A DNA stretch of 64,000 nucleotides from UBA2882 sp045542735 (GTDB lineage: Bacteria; Bacillota; Clostridia; Lachnospirales; Lachnospiraceae): contig JAZQLQ010000008.1 in assembly GCA_045542735.1 (NCBI GenBank), positions 124,001 to 188,000 of the forward strand, read 5' to 3'. Under the pieces are notes generated by a model that had not been told where the DNA came from, did not search any database, and was given only the letters and a program-made list of their open reading frames with translations. The translations under genes were made by a program, and so were the position numbers. Position 1 is the first letter of the stretch. Every line of letters starts with the position of its first letter. Below are positions 33,493-42,887 of this stretch, piece by piece.

Positions 33493-35925
33493 CTATTCCT
33501 TTACCGTGAATGTCACTTTTTTGTCATGTACACCTGCACTAACCTTATCACCCGTTTTGATTTTACCGGCCAATATTTCTTCTGCCAAAGCATCCTCAAC
33601 TTCCGACTGGATAGCTCGTTTTAATGGTCTTGCCCCCATCTTGACATCGGTATATTTATCTACTATATAATCCTTTAAGGCGCTTGTCACGTTTAACTCA
33701 ATATCCATCTGTGCTTTGCATCTTGTACACAGGTTCTTGGACAAAAGCACCACGATTTTTTGCATATCCTTTTTGGTCAACTGATGGAATACCATAATCT
33801 CATCAATACGGTTGATAAACTCCGGCTTAAAGAGTTTCTTAACCTCTTCCATCACTCCGGCTTTCATCTTTTCGTAATCCTGCTGCGCCGTTGTCTGCGC
33901 TGCAAATCCAAGATTCTTGGGCTCTACAATACGTGCTGCACCTGCATTGGATGTCATAATCAGAATAGTATTTTTGAAGTTCACCTTTCTTCCCTTGGAA
34001 TCTGTAATATGACCCTCATCCAAAATCTGTAACAACATATTGAATACATCCGGATGTGCTTTTTCAATCTCATCAAATAAGATAACTGAATAGGGATGTC
34101 GGCGCACTTTTTCACTCAACTGTCCACCGTCATCATGCCCTACATATCCCGGAGGTGAACCAATCATCTTGGATACGGAATGCGCCTCCATATACTCAGA
34201 CATATCAACACGGATTAAAGCACTTTCTGCACCAAACATAGCCTCTGCCAGTGCCTTACTCAATTCGGTTTTACCCACACCGGTAGGTCCTAAAAACAGA
34301 AAAGAACCGATGGGTTTATTGGGATCAGCAAGACCTACACGACCTCTTCTCATAGCACGTGATACAGCTGATACCGCCTCTTCCTGACCAATCACTCTCT
34401 TATGCAGAATCGACTCCAATTTTAACAAACGTTCACTCTCCTGCTCTGCCAGTTTGTTAACAGGAATCTTTGTCCACATGGAAACCACATCAGCGATTTC
34501 ATTCTCACCTATAATCAGATTTCTGCCAGCCACTTTTTTCTCGTGACGTTGCTTTGTCTGATTATATTTTTTTATCAACGCATCCTGGGCAACCTTAATC
34601 TCATGTGCCTGAGAAAATGCTTCAAATTTAAGAGAACGCTCAATCTGCATATCCATCTCTTTAATTTGCTCTTCCAATTCTTTGCATTTCTCCGGCAAAT
34701 TCATCCCTTTTAATCGGATAGCGGCCGATGCTTCATCAATTAAATCAATGGCTTTATCCGGCAGATTACGGTCATTAATATACCGTTTGGACAGTTTCAC
34801 TGCCGCTTCTATAGCTTCATCGGATATCTGCACCTGATGATGCTCTTCATATCTATGTTTGATACCATGTAAAATATCCATGGTCTCACCAATACCCGGT
34901 TCTTCTACATTTACCGGTTGAAAACGTCTCTCCAGAGCCGCATCTTTTGCCAAGTGCTTACGATACTCTTCAATAGTGGTTGCTCCAATAAGCTGGATTT
35001 CTCCCCTTGCCAGAGAAGGCTTTAAAATATTGGAAGCATCAATCGCTCCCTCTGCACCTCCGGCTCCGATAATGGTATGAATCTCATCCAAGAACAAAAT
35101 GATATTGCCGTCTGCAATGACTTCTGCAATCACCTTTTTGATGCGTTCTTCAAATTCGCCACGATATTTGCTTCCTGCCACCATTGCTGATAAATCCAAT
35201 GTCATCACGCGTTTATTTATAATAGTCGGCGGCACATCTCCACCGGCGATGCGCAAAGCAAGCCCTTCTACAATGGCAGTTTTGCCCACACCCGGTTCAC
35301 CAATCAGACAGGGATTATTTTTAGTTCTACGGCTCAAAATCTGTATCACACGTAAAATCTCATCTTCACGTCCAATAACCGGATCCAATTTACCCTGCTT
35401 TGCAAGGTTCGTCAAATCTCTGCTATACTTCTCCAGATTTTTAACGGATCCTTTTTTCTTTTTGGGATTCATATCCTCTTTGGCAATACCCGGATCTGCA
35501 CCCATAACTGATAAAATATCAGCATACATTTTTTGCAAATCCGCACCCAAGGTATATAACAAACGGACTGCAATATTGTCGCCCTCTTTCAAAATAGCAA
35601 GTAGTAAATGCTCTGTTCCAACCAAGGAGGAATTAAAACGTTTCGCCTGTTTCTCTGCTTCCTCTAATATCTGGACAGCCCTAGGTGAAAAACCATCTTT
35701 GTCCTGTACTGAAACCCCTCCGGATGGAGCAATCAATTCATGAATAACCTCCAAAACCGCTTCCATCGTTATCTTGTGCTGAGCCAGTATTTTCCCTGCA
35801 ACTCCTTTTTTTTGTTTCATTAGACCAAGCAGAATATGTTCTGTTCCAATATAATTTTGTCCTGTAGTTTTGGCCATTTTACCGGCCAACTTCAGCGCTG
35901 CTTGCGCCTGTTCCGTATAGGGCAT
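33493..35925 (-). CDS. clpC: ATP-dependent Clp protease ATP-binding subunit ClpC
   Basis: This 810-residue Hsp100 unfoldase has the double Clp N repeat (1-145), ATPase D1 with GEPGVGKTAIVEGLA and Walker B ILFLDEIHTIIGAGG, a middle UVR-like coiled coil (about 420-470, CKELEEQIKEM) and ATPase D2 with GPTGVGKTELSKALAEAMFG. It feeds substrates to ClpP. GGAGG precedes the ATG. Unlike in Bacillus, ctsR, mcsA and mcsB are not next to it. A MecA-type adaptor is encoded at 15.5-16.2 kb. Confidence 0.96.
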   Translation of the reverse strand: MPYTEQAQAALKLAGKMAKTTGQNYIGTEHILLGLMKQKKGVAGKILAQHKITMEAVLEVIHELIAPSGGVSVQDKDGFSPRAVQILEEAEKQAKRFNSSLVGTEHLLLAILKEGDNIAVRLLYTLGADLQKMYADILSVMGADPGIAKEDMNPKKKKGSVKNLEKYSRDLTNLAKQGKLDPVIGREDEILRVIQILSRRTKNNPCLIGEPGVGKTAIVEGLALRIAGGDVPPTIINKRVMTLDLSAMVAGSKYRGEFEERIKKVIAEVIADGNIILFLDEIHTIIGAGGAEGAIDASNILKPSLARGEIQLIGATTIEEYRKHLAKDAALERRFQPVNVEEPGIGETMDILHGIKHRYEEHHQVQISDEAIEAAVKLSKRYINDRNLPDKAIDLIDEASAAIRLKGMNLPEKCKELEEQIKEMDMQIERSLKFEAFSQAHEIKVAQDALIKKYNQTKQRHEKKVAGRNLIIGENEIADVVSMWTKIPVNKLAEQESERLLKLESILHKRVIGQEEAVSAVSRAMRRGRVGLADPNKPIGSFLFLGPTGVGKTELSKALAEAMFGAESALIRVDMSEYMEAHSVSKMIGSPPGYVGHDDGGQLSEKVRRHPYSVILFDEIEKAHPDVFNMLLQILDEGHITDSKGRKVNFKNTILIMTSNAGAARIVEPKNLGFAAQTTAQQDYEKMKAGVMEEVKKLFKPEFINRIDEIMVFHQLTKKDMQKIVVLLSKNLCTRCKAQMDIELNVTSALKDYIVDKYTDVKMGARPLKRAIQSEVEDALAEEILAGKIKTGDKVSAGVHDKKVTFTVKE

Positions 35926-35953
35926 CGATTATATCCTCCGTTTCCAAGATGTC

Positions 35954-37666
35954 TTATTCATCATCCAAGTTAATAAATTCAAACTCGAAATCATCATCCA
36001 GCCCCGTCGGCTCCGGCTCTCTGGATAAATTAATCATTTTAAAATTGGATGTTTTACGCGGTCTGACAGGTTGTGCTACCTTTTCTTCCACAGGCTCTTC
36101 CTCTGTTAATTGAAGCTGGCTGATAATCTTATCTTCCAAAGAAATTTCCTCTTCGGGAATTTCCTCTTTGGGCTCCGGCTTAACCTCAACCTTCTTTGCC
36201 GGAATCTCTTTTTTAATAGCAGGTTTCTTCACAACAACAGGCTCTTCTTTTACAACAACCTTTTCGTCACTGTCTTCTCTATCATCGTCCATATCATCGT
36301 CTTCTTCGCCATTATCTTCGTCGTCATCATCTTCGTCATCTTCATCAAATTCTGCTTTTAACTCACGATTCTGCAAAATCAGGTTTATAACAGCAAACAC
36401 AGCAATAACTAACAACACAGCCAATACACATATAATACCAAAACGTCTGTGTGCCATGTCTTTATATTTGAAATAAGACTGATCCAGATCATAGGAGGTA
36501 TCTCTCTCCACATATCTTTGATAACTGTCCTCTACAATATCGTAAAGATAGAAACCTTCTTCTCCATTTTGATTCATGGCATAAAGCAGATAAAACTCAA
36601 CCTCTTCATCCAAATCTTCTACTTTAACAGGCTCTGCCTCTGAAGCAGCATCTGTAGTTGTTCCTTCCAATTCAGCCATTTCTTCCGAAACCTGAATAGG
36701 ATTATCGGTTAACTCTGTATAAATATAACATGCTACGACTTTATCTGCCCAAGGGAGGTAACTTCCTGTATAATTGTCCGGAATCTTAATCTGAGCCTGA
36801 TATCTGACAGGAATAATAAATTTACCGTTTGTTCCGTTAAATCTGGCATAATCCATAAATGTATCGGTATCTTCATAATAAATACGGAAATCCGCACTTC
36901 CTCCGTCAGCCGCGCACAAATACAAAAGACGGATATCGCCCAGTGCATAATATGCAGACTGGACATTGACACCACGATACATATAGTTTTCCATCACAAA
37001 ACCTTCGGGCATTAATTCCGCCGGGAAAGTGGTGTTTACCTGAAACTGTGCATAGATAGTATCTCCACCTACCGGTATCATAGTTGCATTGGGATCGATG
37101 GGATTAGCTACTGTTGTCTCTGCAGTCACACCTTCACCAAAAATCGCAGTTTCAACATTCTGTGCCATAGGCTCCTGAGATGCTTCTGCATCGGTATCTG
37201 TAGCAGTCGTATCCTGTACAGGAGCTTCTGTATTGGTATCTTCTGCTTCTGTATCCGTATTGTCTACTGCACCTGCCTCACCACGAATGATAGTAATGTT
37301 GTAGGTGGTCTGACTACCGTCTGCTGCCTGAACAGTGATATGTGCACTGTTATTTCCAACCTGCAGATTTTTAAATCCACCGGCTTCCACGACTTTGGCA
37401 TCTGCTGCGGAAGTACTGCAGGTTACATTGATTTTCTCTATATCTTCTGTCACCTGAACTGTATACTCTGTGATTTCAGGTGAAAACTCAGGTGTCAATA
37501 TACCCGTACTGATACTGAATGACTTCAGACTGGAATCTGAAGACACCGCCACATCCTGTACTTCTGTTGCATAAACCTTTTGTGGTTGTGATACCACGGC
37601 AATTCCTGTGACCATACAGGCAAATGCCAATATCAAAATCCCTTTTTTCATATTTTTTTTACCCAT
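35954..37666 (-). CDS. Membrane-anchored protein with cadherin-like beta-sandwich domain
   Basis: This 570-residue protein has an N-terminal signal peptide and a cadherin-like sandwich (about 45-130, beginning DSSLKSFSISTGILTPEFSP). After a Thr/Asp-rich linker comes a long outer domain, then one transmembrane helix (about 410-430). A 140-residue cytoplasmic tail has a run of acidic residues, Lys/Pro/Glu repeats and a C-terminal block with NLSREPEP. The orientation suggests an outside binding domain linked to an inside interaction tail. It lies directly upstream of clpC (28-base gap). Confidence 0.8.
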   Translation of the reverse strand: MGKKNMKKGILILAFACMVTGIAVVSQPQKVYATEVQDVAVSSDSSLKSFSISTGILTPEFSPEITEYTVQVTEDIEKINVTCSTSAADAKVVEAGGFKNLQVGNNSAHITVQAADGSQTTYNITIIRGEAGAVDNTDTEAEDTNTEAPVQDTTATDTDAEASQEPMAQNVETAIFGEGVTAETTVANPIDPNATMIPVGGDTIYAQFQVNTTFPAELMPEGFVMENYMYRGVNVQSAYYALGDIRLLYLCAADGGSADFRIYYEDTDTFMDYARFNGTNGKFIIPVRYQAQIKIPDNYTGSYLPWADKVVACYIYTELTDNPIQVSEEMAELEGTTTDAASEAEPVKVEDLDEEVEFYLLYAMNQNGEEGFYLYDIVEDSYQRYVERDTSYDLDQSYFKYKDMAHRRFGIICVLAVLLVIAVFAVINLILQNRELKAEFDEDDEDDDDEDNGEEDDDMDDDREDSDEKVVVKEEPVVVKKPAIKKEIPAKKVEVKPEPKEEIPEEEISLEDKIISQLQLTEEEPVEEKVAQPVRPRKTSNFKMINLSREPEPTGLDDDFEFEFINLDDE

Positions 37667-37772
37667 AATATCTCCTCTCTGCTATCATATGTAGACTTTC
37701 GGTTCGCTTATTCTCTATTGTGTACCAACAGGGCATAATTATCCCTTATAATTGTCATACTCATACACATTT

Positions 37773-37801
37773 ATCATACTATTCACCCAAAGTACCGTCA
37801 A
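37773..37801 (-). promoter_or_regulatory. Promoter of the cadherin-like/clpC operon
   Basis: The -35 is TTGACG (37796-37801), the spacer is 17 bp and the -10 is TATGAT (37773-37778). It would transcribe the anchored protein gene and probably clpC, which has no obvious promoter of its own. Confidence 0.7.
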
Positions 37802-37862
37802 CCAAAATATGGTATTATTATAAAAATTTAATAAGTTCCGATTACTATATCTTGTATGTCAA

Positions 37863-38960
37863 TCATTCCAAGGTACGATAACAGGTTTTATATTGCGCGC
37901 ACGCTTTTTCATATTCTTCTCTCGTTACGGTTTCACCATTAATTATGTACTCGGTAATATACGCTCCATTCAAAATTGTTTCAGGTGTACAGGACTCTCC
38001 ATTCTCATCATAAAAAAGATGTGCATTCTGTATTAACTCCTCTTCTTCGTAGTTATAGGGAGTCTGCTCAATACACATATAACTAAAGATTTCTTGCAGT
38101 TCTCCATCCTGATAACGATACACACTTCCATCAGCAGCCCATCCTCCAAAGCCACCGGCATGCCCTTTGGTACCAATCAAAACCTCATCTGTCTCTGTAT
38201 CCGTATAAAAGCAGATGTAGTTTCCTCCCGATGAACCTCCACATTCCGATGCTGATAGTATCTCGACCACTTCCGTTCCATTGTCTACATAAAGTGCACT
38301 TTCCGAAAAAGGCATACTTTCCCAATCCGTAGGCTCTGCATAATAGTAAAGCATCACCGTACCATCAATCTCATAATACCTGAAATATTGCTTGTCCAAC
38401 TCCTCAAACTCAGGTTGTTTTTTCTGTGTCAGTTGCCAAAAGCCTTCCTTATTTGGGGTAATCTCATTTTGCAAAATTCCTTCACTGAATACGGCTGAAT
38501 CATCCGTTCTTTCTGCAGGCTCCGGTGTTATCTCACCATTCTGATCAAAGTAATATATTTCTTCATCCTGTAAGACAATAAAGCAACCGTCATCATAGGT
38601 CACATAATCATAGGCAATCGGAATTATTTCCTTACCATCAGTATCAATCACACCATACCGGCTTCCAACCGATACAACCGCTCGTCCATCTCTTACATAA
38701 CCGGCATCTTGGTACTTAGGCTCAATAACTATGGCTCCTGTTTCATCCAAATATCCATATTTTCCGTCCACACAAAAATAAGCAAGGCCTTCTGTATAGG
38801 AACTGATACTGTCATATTCCGGATATACGGTATCGTCCCTTTCTGATTCTTCGATTTCTGATTCTTCAACTTCTACCTTTTGCGGCTCTGTCTGTCCACA
38901 GCCACATAAGGTAAAACAAAGCATTCCCATTATTAACGTTTTGTATACTTGTTTCTTCAT
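37863..38960 (-). CDS. WG-repeat lipoprotein
   Basis: This 365-residue protein has a lipoprotein signal peptide (lipobox LCGC), so it is surface-anchored. After an acidic linker it carries two to three WG-type beta repeats (for example YFCVDGKYGYLDETGAIVIE and GSRYGVIDTDGKEIIPIAYD). The second half is less regular and contains a Gly-rich stretch (GTKGHAGGFGGWAADGSVYR). The family binds ligands outside the cell but no specific role is known. Confidence 0.85.
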   Translation of the reverse strand: MKKQVYKTLIMGMLCFTLCGCGQTEPQKVEVEESEIEESERDDTVYPEYDSISSYTEGLAYFCVDGKYGYLDETGAIVIEPKYQDAGYVRDGRAVVSVGSRYGVIDTDGKEIIPIAYDYVTYDDGCFIVLQDEEIYYFDQNGEITPEPAERTDDSAVFSEGILQNEITPNKEGFWQLTQKKQPEFEELDKQYFRYYEIDGTVMLYYYAEPTDWESMPFSESALYVDNGTEVVEILSASECGGSSGGNYICFYTDTETDEVLIGTKGHAGGFGGWAADGSVYRYQDGELQEIFSYMCIEQTPYNYEEEELIQNAHLFYDENGESCTPETILNGAYITEYIINGETVTREEYEKACAQYKTCYRTLE

Positions 38961-38989
38961 AAAATCCCCCCTTCATTATCTCTTGTTTT

Positions 38990-39027
38990 ATGAGAAGAAA
39001 AGTACGCCACAAATGTGACGCACTTTT
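38990..39027 (-). terminator. Terminator of the pur operon
   Basis: AAAGTGCGTCAC pairs with GTGGCGTACTTT (12 bp with two wobble pairs) around ATTT. On the minus strand TTCTTCT follows. It lies after the zinc-ribbon gene. Confidence 0.7.
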
Positions 39028-39042
39028 AATTGTACTCATATA

Positions 39043-39309
39043 TTATCCATGAATCTTAAATTTACCTTCATCCACCATCTTGGTCACTTCTGCACGGGAT
39101 AATCCCGTCCCGTAGCAGACCTCCGGTATGGATGCGCCCGGATGACGCTCTAAAAAAGTACGTACTTTTCCATAATTGTCATATTCCAAGCCACCGCACT
39201 TGGGACATTCATACTCTCCCAAGCCCTTATATAAAAGCTTTGCTTTACATACACTGCATGTCTCCGGTACGCCGGATAATTCCGGACGTAATAATTTTTC
39301 CAAACCCAT
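39043..39309 (-). CDS. Zinc-ribbon/helix-turn-helix protein, coupled to purD
   Basis: This 88-residue protein has a four-cysteine zinc ribbon (CSVCKAKLLYKGLGEYECPKC) followed by a helix-turn-helix-like segment (IPEVCYGTGLSRAEVTKMVD). The layout resembles the small flagellar-operon protein YvyF but no flagellar gene is nearby. Its ATG overlaps the purD stop by one base (TAATG), so its translation depends on purD. It could be a DNA- or RNA-binding regulator. Confidence in the domain pair is good; the function is not known. Confidence 0.8.
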   Translation of the reverse strand: MGLEKLLRPELSGVPETCSVCKAKLLYKGLGEYECPKCGGLEYDNYGKVRTFLERHPGASIPEVCYGTGLSRAEVTKMVDEGKFKIHG

Positions 39310-40580
39310 TACGCTTCGTCAATTGCCTTTCCGATATCGTTGCGCATATATTTATTATCAAAGCTAATCCACTCAGTTGCCTCATATGCTTTTTTTCTGG
39401 CTTCTTTTAAATCACTTCCCTTAGCAGTAACACCCAAGACACGACCACCGTTTGTAACAAAACCTTCTTCCGCTTTCTTGGTTCCTGCATGGAAAACAAA
39501 ATAGTCATCTTTGTCATCAAATGCTTCCAGTCCTTTGATAGGGAAACCTTTTTCGTAGGATACCGGATATCCGTCAGATGCCAATACTACACAAACTGCA
39601 GCATTGTCTTCAAACTGAAGGTCTACCTGGTCCAGAGTACCATCGATACAAGCCTCTACCACTTCAATGATATCATTTTTCATACGAGGTAATACTACCT
39701 GTGCTTCCGGATCACCGAAACGGGCATTGTATTCCAACACTTTGGGACCTTTTTCGGTTAACATAAGTCCAAAGAAGATAACTCCTTTAAACTCTCTGCC
39801 CTCAGATGCCATAGCATCAACAGTGGCCTGATAAATATATTTTTTACAAAACTCATCCACTTCTGCTGTGTAGAAAGGACTGGGTGAAAAGGTTCCCATA
39901 CCACCGGTATTCAGACGTTGATCGCCATCTTTTGCACGCTTATGATCCTGAGCAGAAGACATAATCTTAATGGTCTTACCGTCTACGAAGGAAAGTACAC
40001 TGACTTCTCTTCCTGTCATAAACTCTTCAACAACCATGGTGTTGCCGGCAGAACCGAATTTTTTATCTTCCATGATTTCTTTTACACCGTCTTTTGCTTC
40101 TTCCAGTGTATTGCAAATCAATACACCCTTACCAAGAGCAAGACCGTCAGCTTTTAATACAATGGGGAAAGATGCTGTCTCCAAGTACTCCAACGCCTTA
40201 TCCGCATCATCAAAGTTTTCATATGCTGCGGTAGGAATATTGTACTTCTTCATCAAATCTTTGGAAAAAGCTTTACTTCCTTCCAAGATTGCTGCATTTT
40301 TACGGGGACCAAAAGTACGGATTCCTGCAGCTTCCAATTCATCAACTAATCCGCCTACCAAAGGATCGTCCATACCTACAATTGTCAAGTCGATACCTTC
40401 CTCTTTGGCAAAAGCTACAATTTTATCAAATTCCATAGCTCCGATCGGCACACACTCTGCAATCTGTCCGATACCCGCATTACCGGGTGCACAATATATT
40501 TTATCTACTTTCGCGCTTTTCTTTACGCTCATAGCAATTGCATGCTCTCTTCCGCCGCTTCCTACGATTAATACTTTCAT
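39309..40580 (-). CDS. purD: Phosphoribosylamine--glycine ligase
   Basis: This 423-residue ATP-grasp enzyme joins glycine to phosphoribosylamine, the second step of purine synthesis. The N domain begins VLIVGSGGREHAIAM. The ATP-grasp core shows FPIVLKADGLALGKGVLI and FRDPEAQV-type catalytic block (EYNARFGDPEAQVVLPRM). GGAGG lies seven bases before the ATG. It is the fourth pur gene in purE-purM-purN-purD, 45 bases after purN. Confidence 0.96.
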   Translation of the reverse strand: MKVLIVGSGGREHAIAMSVKKSAKVDKIYCAPGNAGIGQIAECVPIGAMEFDKIVAFAKEEGIDLTIVGMDDPLVGGLVDELEAAGIRTFGPRKNAAILEGSKAFSKDLMKKYNIPTAAYENFDDADKALEYLETASFPIVLKADGLALGKGVLICNTLEEAKDGVKEIMEDKKFGSAGNTMVVEEFMTGREVSVLSFVDGKTIKIMSSAQDHKRAKDGDQRLNTGGMGTFSPSPFYTAEVDEFCKKYIYQATVDAMASEGREFKGVIFFGLMLTEKGPKVLEYNARFGDPEAQVVLPRMKNDIIEVVEACIDGTLDQVDLQFEDNAAVCVVLASDGYPVSYEKGFPIKGLEAFDDKDDYFVFHAGTKKAEEGFVTNGGRVLGVTAKGSDLKEARKKAYEATEWISFDNKYMRNDIGKAIDEA

Positions 40581-40625
40581 AGCATCCTCCTATATATTAT
40601 ACAAACCCTTTTGTGGTTTACATAA

Positions 40626-41252
40626 TTATTCATTGATTATAACTTTACCATCACTAACCGCTACTTTACCACGTGCAATCAAATCAATTGCCCTCGGCAA
40701 AATAATCCACTCTGCTTCTTCCATAATACGCTGCTGTAATTCTTTGGGCGTATCTCCCTGCTTAACCTCTACAGCTTTTTGTAAAATAATGGGGCCTGTA
40801 TCTGTACCATCATCCACAAAGTGAACCGTTGCACCGGACACTTTGACACCTCTTGCAAGTGCACCTTCATGAACCTTCAGACCATAATAGCCTACGCCAC
40901 AAAAGGAAGGAATCAAAGATGGGTGAATATTGATGATACGATTTTCATATGCCGCAATCATGGCAGAAGGAATATTTACTAAAAATCCTGCCAACACTAT
41001 CAAATGCGGTTGAAACTCATTGACTTTATCAAGCAACGCCACATTGAAAAGCTCCCGGCTCTCATAGTCCTTGGGTGATACACATACACCGGGAATTCCG
41101 GCTTGTGCAGCTCTTTCCAACGCAAATGCATTTTTGTTATTACTGATCACACCGACAATCTCCGTATCGGTAATTGTACCTTCTTTCACTGCATCGATAA
41201 TGGCTTGTAAATTGGTACCGCCTCCGGATACACAAACTACAATCTTTAGCAT
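40626..41252 (-). CDS. purN: Phosphoribosylglycinamide formyltransferase (folate-dependent)
   Basis: This 208-residue enzyme transfers a formyl group from 10-formyl-tetrahydrofolate to GAR. The phosphate loop is VCVSGGGTNLQAIID and the catalytic region INIHPSLIPSFCGVGYYGLK contains the conserved Asn/His. A conserved Asp lies in VHFVDDGTDTGPIILQ. Its ATG overlaps the purM end by seven bases, so these are coupled. Confidence 0.95.
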   Translation of the reverse strand: MLKIVVCVSGGGTNLQAIIDAVKEGTITDTEIVGVISNNKNAFALERAAQAGIPGVCVSPKDYESRELFNVALLDKVNEFQPHLIVLAGFLVNIPSAMIAAYENRIINIHPSLIPSFCGVGYYGLKVHEGALARGVKVSGATVHFVDDGTDTGPIILQKAVEVKQGDTPKELQQRIMEEAEWIILPRAIDLIARGKVAVSDGKVIINE

Positions 41253-42271
41253 AATGTTACTCCCTTTTCTCCTGCTTCACAGCATCCAACGGTGAATGCA
41301 TCTTCACCGATAGCTTTTAATGCTGCCAATGTCTTCTCTTCATCTGCGGGATCCACTGCAAGAAGCATACCGATACCCATGTTGTATGTATTGTACATCA
41401 TGTCATCTGCAATGTTTCCTGTCTTCTGTAACAATTTAAAAATAGCAGGTACTTCGTAGCTGTCCAGTTTCACTTTTGCATTGATACCTTCGGGAAGCAT
41501 ACGGGGAATATTTTCCTGGAAACCGCCACCTGTGATATGGCTACAACCTTTGATAGTCACGCCTGCTTCTTTTACGGCTTTTAATGCTTTTACATAAATC
41601 TTGGTAGGTGCTAATAAAGCTTCACCAAGTGTTTTGCCTAATTCGTCATAGTAAGTATTTAAACTTTCTTCTGTCATATCAAATACTTTACGTACCAAAG
41701 AGAAACCATTGCTATGTACACCGGAAGATGCAATACCGATTAACACGTCACCGGCTTTGATATTCTCTCCTGTAATCAAATCTTTGCGGTCTACCACACC
41801 CACTGCAAAACCTGCAAGATCGTAATCATCCTCAGGCATCAAACCGGGATGCTCTGCAGTCTCACCACCGATTAATGCTGCGCCTGCCTGTTTACATCCT
41901 TCTGCTACACCGGATACGATGGTAGCAATCTTTTCGGGGTAGTTTTTACCACATGCAATATAATCTAAGAAGAATAAAGGCTCTCCACCTGCACATGCTA
42001 CGTCATTGACGCACATAGCCACACAGTCAATACCGATGGTATCATGCTTGTCCATCACAAAAGCAAGTTTTACTTTTGTACCGCATCCGTCTGTACCGGA
42101 TAATAATACGGGATCTTCCATATCTTTAATCGCGCTTAAAGAAAAAGCACCGGAAAATCCGCCAAGTCCGCCCAACACCTCAGGTCTCATGGTTTCTTTT
42201 ACGTGTTTTTTCATCAACTCTACAGATTTGTATCCTGCTTCAATATCAACGCCAGCTTTTTTGTAATCCAT
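41246..42271 (-). CDS. purM: Phosphoribosylformylglycinamidine cyclo-ligase
   Basis: This 341-residue AIR synthetase closes the imidazole ring in purine synthesis. Motifs include MDYKKAGVDIEAG near the start, LLSGTDGCGTKVKLAF, AMCVNDVACAGGEPLFFLDY and GSxTGGGF-type block (CSHITGGGFQENIPRML). The ATG at 42271 is chosen because GAGGAG lies eight bases upstream; a start seven codons earlier has none. It begins 27 bases after purE. Confidence 0.96.
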   Translation of the reverse strand: MDYKKAGVDIEAGYKSVELMKKHVKETMRPEVLGGLGGFSGAFSLSAIKDMEDPVLLSGTDGCGTKVKLAFVMDKHDTIGIDCVAMCVNDVACAGGEPLFFLDYIACGKNYPEKIATIVSGVAEGCKQAGAALIGGETAEHPGLMPEDDYDLAGFAVGVVDRKDLITGENIKAGDVLIGIASSGVHSNGFSLVRKVFDMTEESLNTYYDELGKTLGEALLAPTKIYVKALKAVKEAGVTIKGCSHITGGGFQENIPRMLPEGINAKVKLDSYEVPAIFKLLQKTGNIADDMMYNTYNMGIGMLLAVDPADEEKTLAALKAIGEDAFTVGCCEAGEKGVTLC

Positions 42272-42298
42272 TTTGTTTTCTCCTCTGCTCATATGAAT

Positions 42299-42805
42299 TT
42301 ATTTGGAATAATTTTTGTAACCAACTTCCTGCAATTTGGCATCCTTTGCCTCAACCTGCTCTTTTAAAGTCTGGGAATATGCTTTTAATTTATCTAATAA
42401 AGCACTGTCGGATGTAGCCAAAATCTTTGCTGCCAAAAGTCCGGCATTTGCTCCTCCGTTGATTGCTACTGTAGCAACCGGAATACCGGAAGGCATCTGC
42501 ACGATGGAATACAAGGAATCTCTTCCACCCAAAGATGTGGTGTGCATAGGAATACCGATAACCGGCATGGGGAAAATTGCCGCACACATACCGGGTAAAT
42601 GTGCTGCCATACCTGCTCCTGCAATAATTACTTTAAATCCTTTATCCTCTGCAGTCTTTGCATACTCAAAAAACACATCGGGCTCTCTGTGTGCAGAAAT
42701 AATCTTCATCTCATAAGAAATACCCAACTCCTCTAAAATATCAGCTGCTTTGCTCATAACGGGCATATCGGAATCACTGCCCATAACAATACCAACCTGT
42801 GCCAT
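42299..42805 (-). CDS. purE: N5-carboxyaminoimidazole ribonucleotide mutase
   Basis: This 168-residue enzyme shifts the carboxyl group in purine synthesis. The signature IVMGSDSDMPVMSKA lies at the N terminus, and AGAGMAAHLPGMCAA with IGIPMHTTSLGGRDSLYSI form the active site. A purK partner is not next to it, so it could be a class II enzyme that uses CO2 directly, but this cannot be settled from sequence alone. AGGAG precedes the ATG at 42805. It is the first gene of the pur operon. Confidence 0.95.
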   Translation of the reverse strand: MAQVGIVMGSDSDMPVMSKAADILEELGISYEMKIISAHREPDVFFEYAKTAEDKGFKVIIAGAGMAAHLPGMCAAIFPMPVIGIPMHTTSLGGRDSLYSIVQMPSGIPVATVAINGGANAGLLAAKILATSDSALLDKLKAYSQTLKEQVEAKDAKLQEVGYKNYSK

Positions 42806-42843
42806 AATGTCTCTCCTTTTCGTATAAATTAACATTCGGTTAT

Positions 42844-42872
42844 AGTTTACAAGAAACCCCAAATAAGTGCAA
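42844..42872 (-). promoter_or_regulatory. Promoter of the pur operon
   Basis: The -35 is TTGCAC (42867-42872), the spacer is 17 bp and the -10 is TAAACT (42844-42849). The short leader (about 30 bases) leaves no room for a purine riboswitch. Confidence 0.65.
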
Positions 42873-42887
42873 CCGTTTTACCCAAAA

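Noticed and set aside
42806..42887. Purine riboswitch before purE
   Set aside because: The leader after the predicted start is about 30 bases, too short, and the conserved purine-binding junction is not present.
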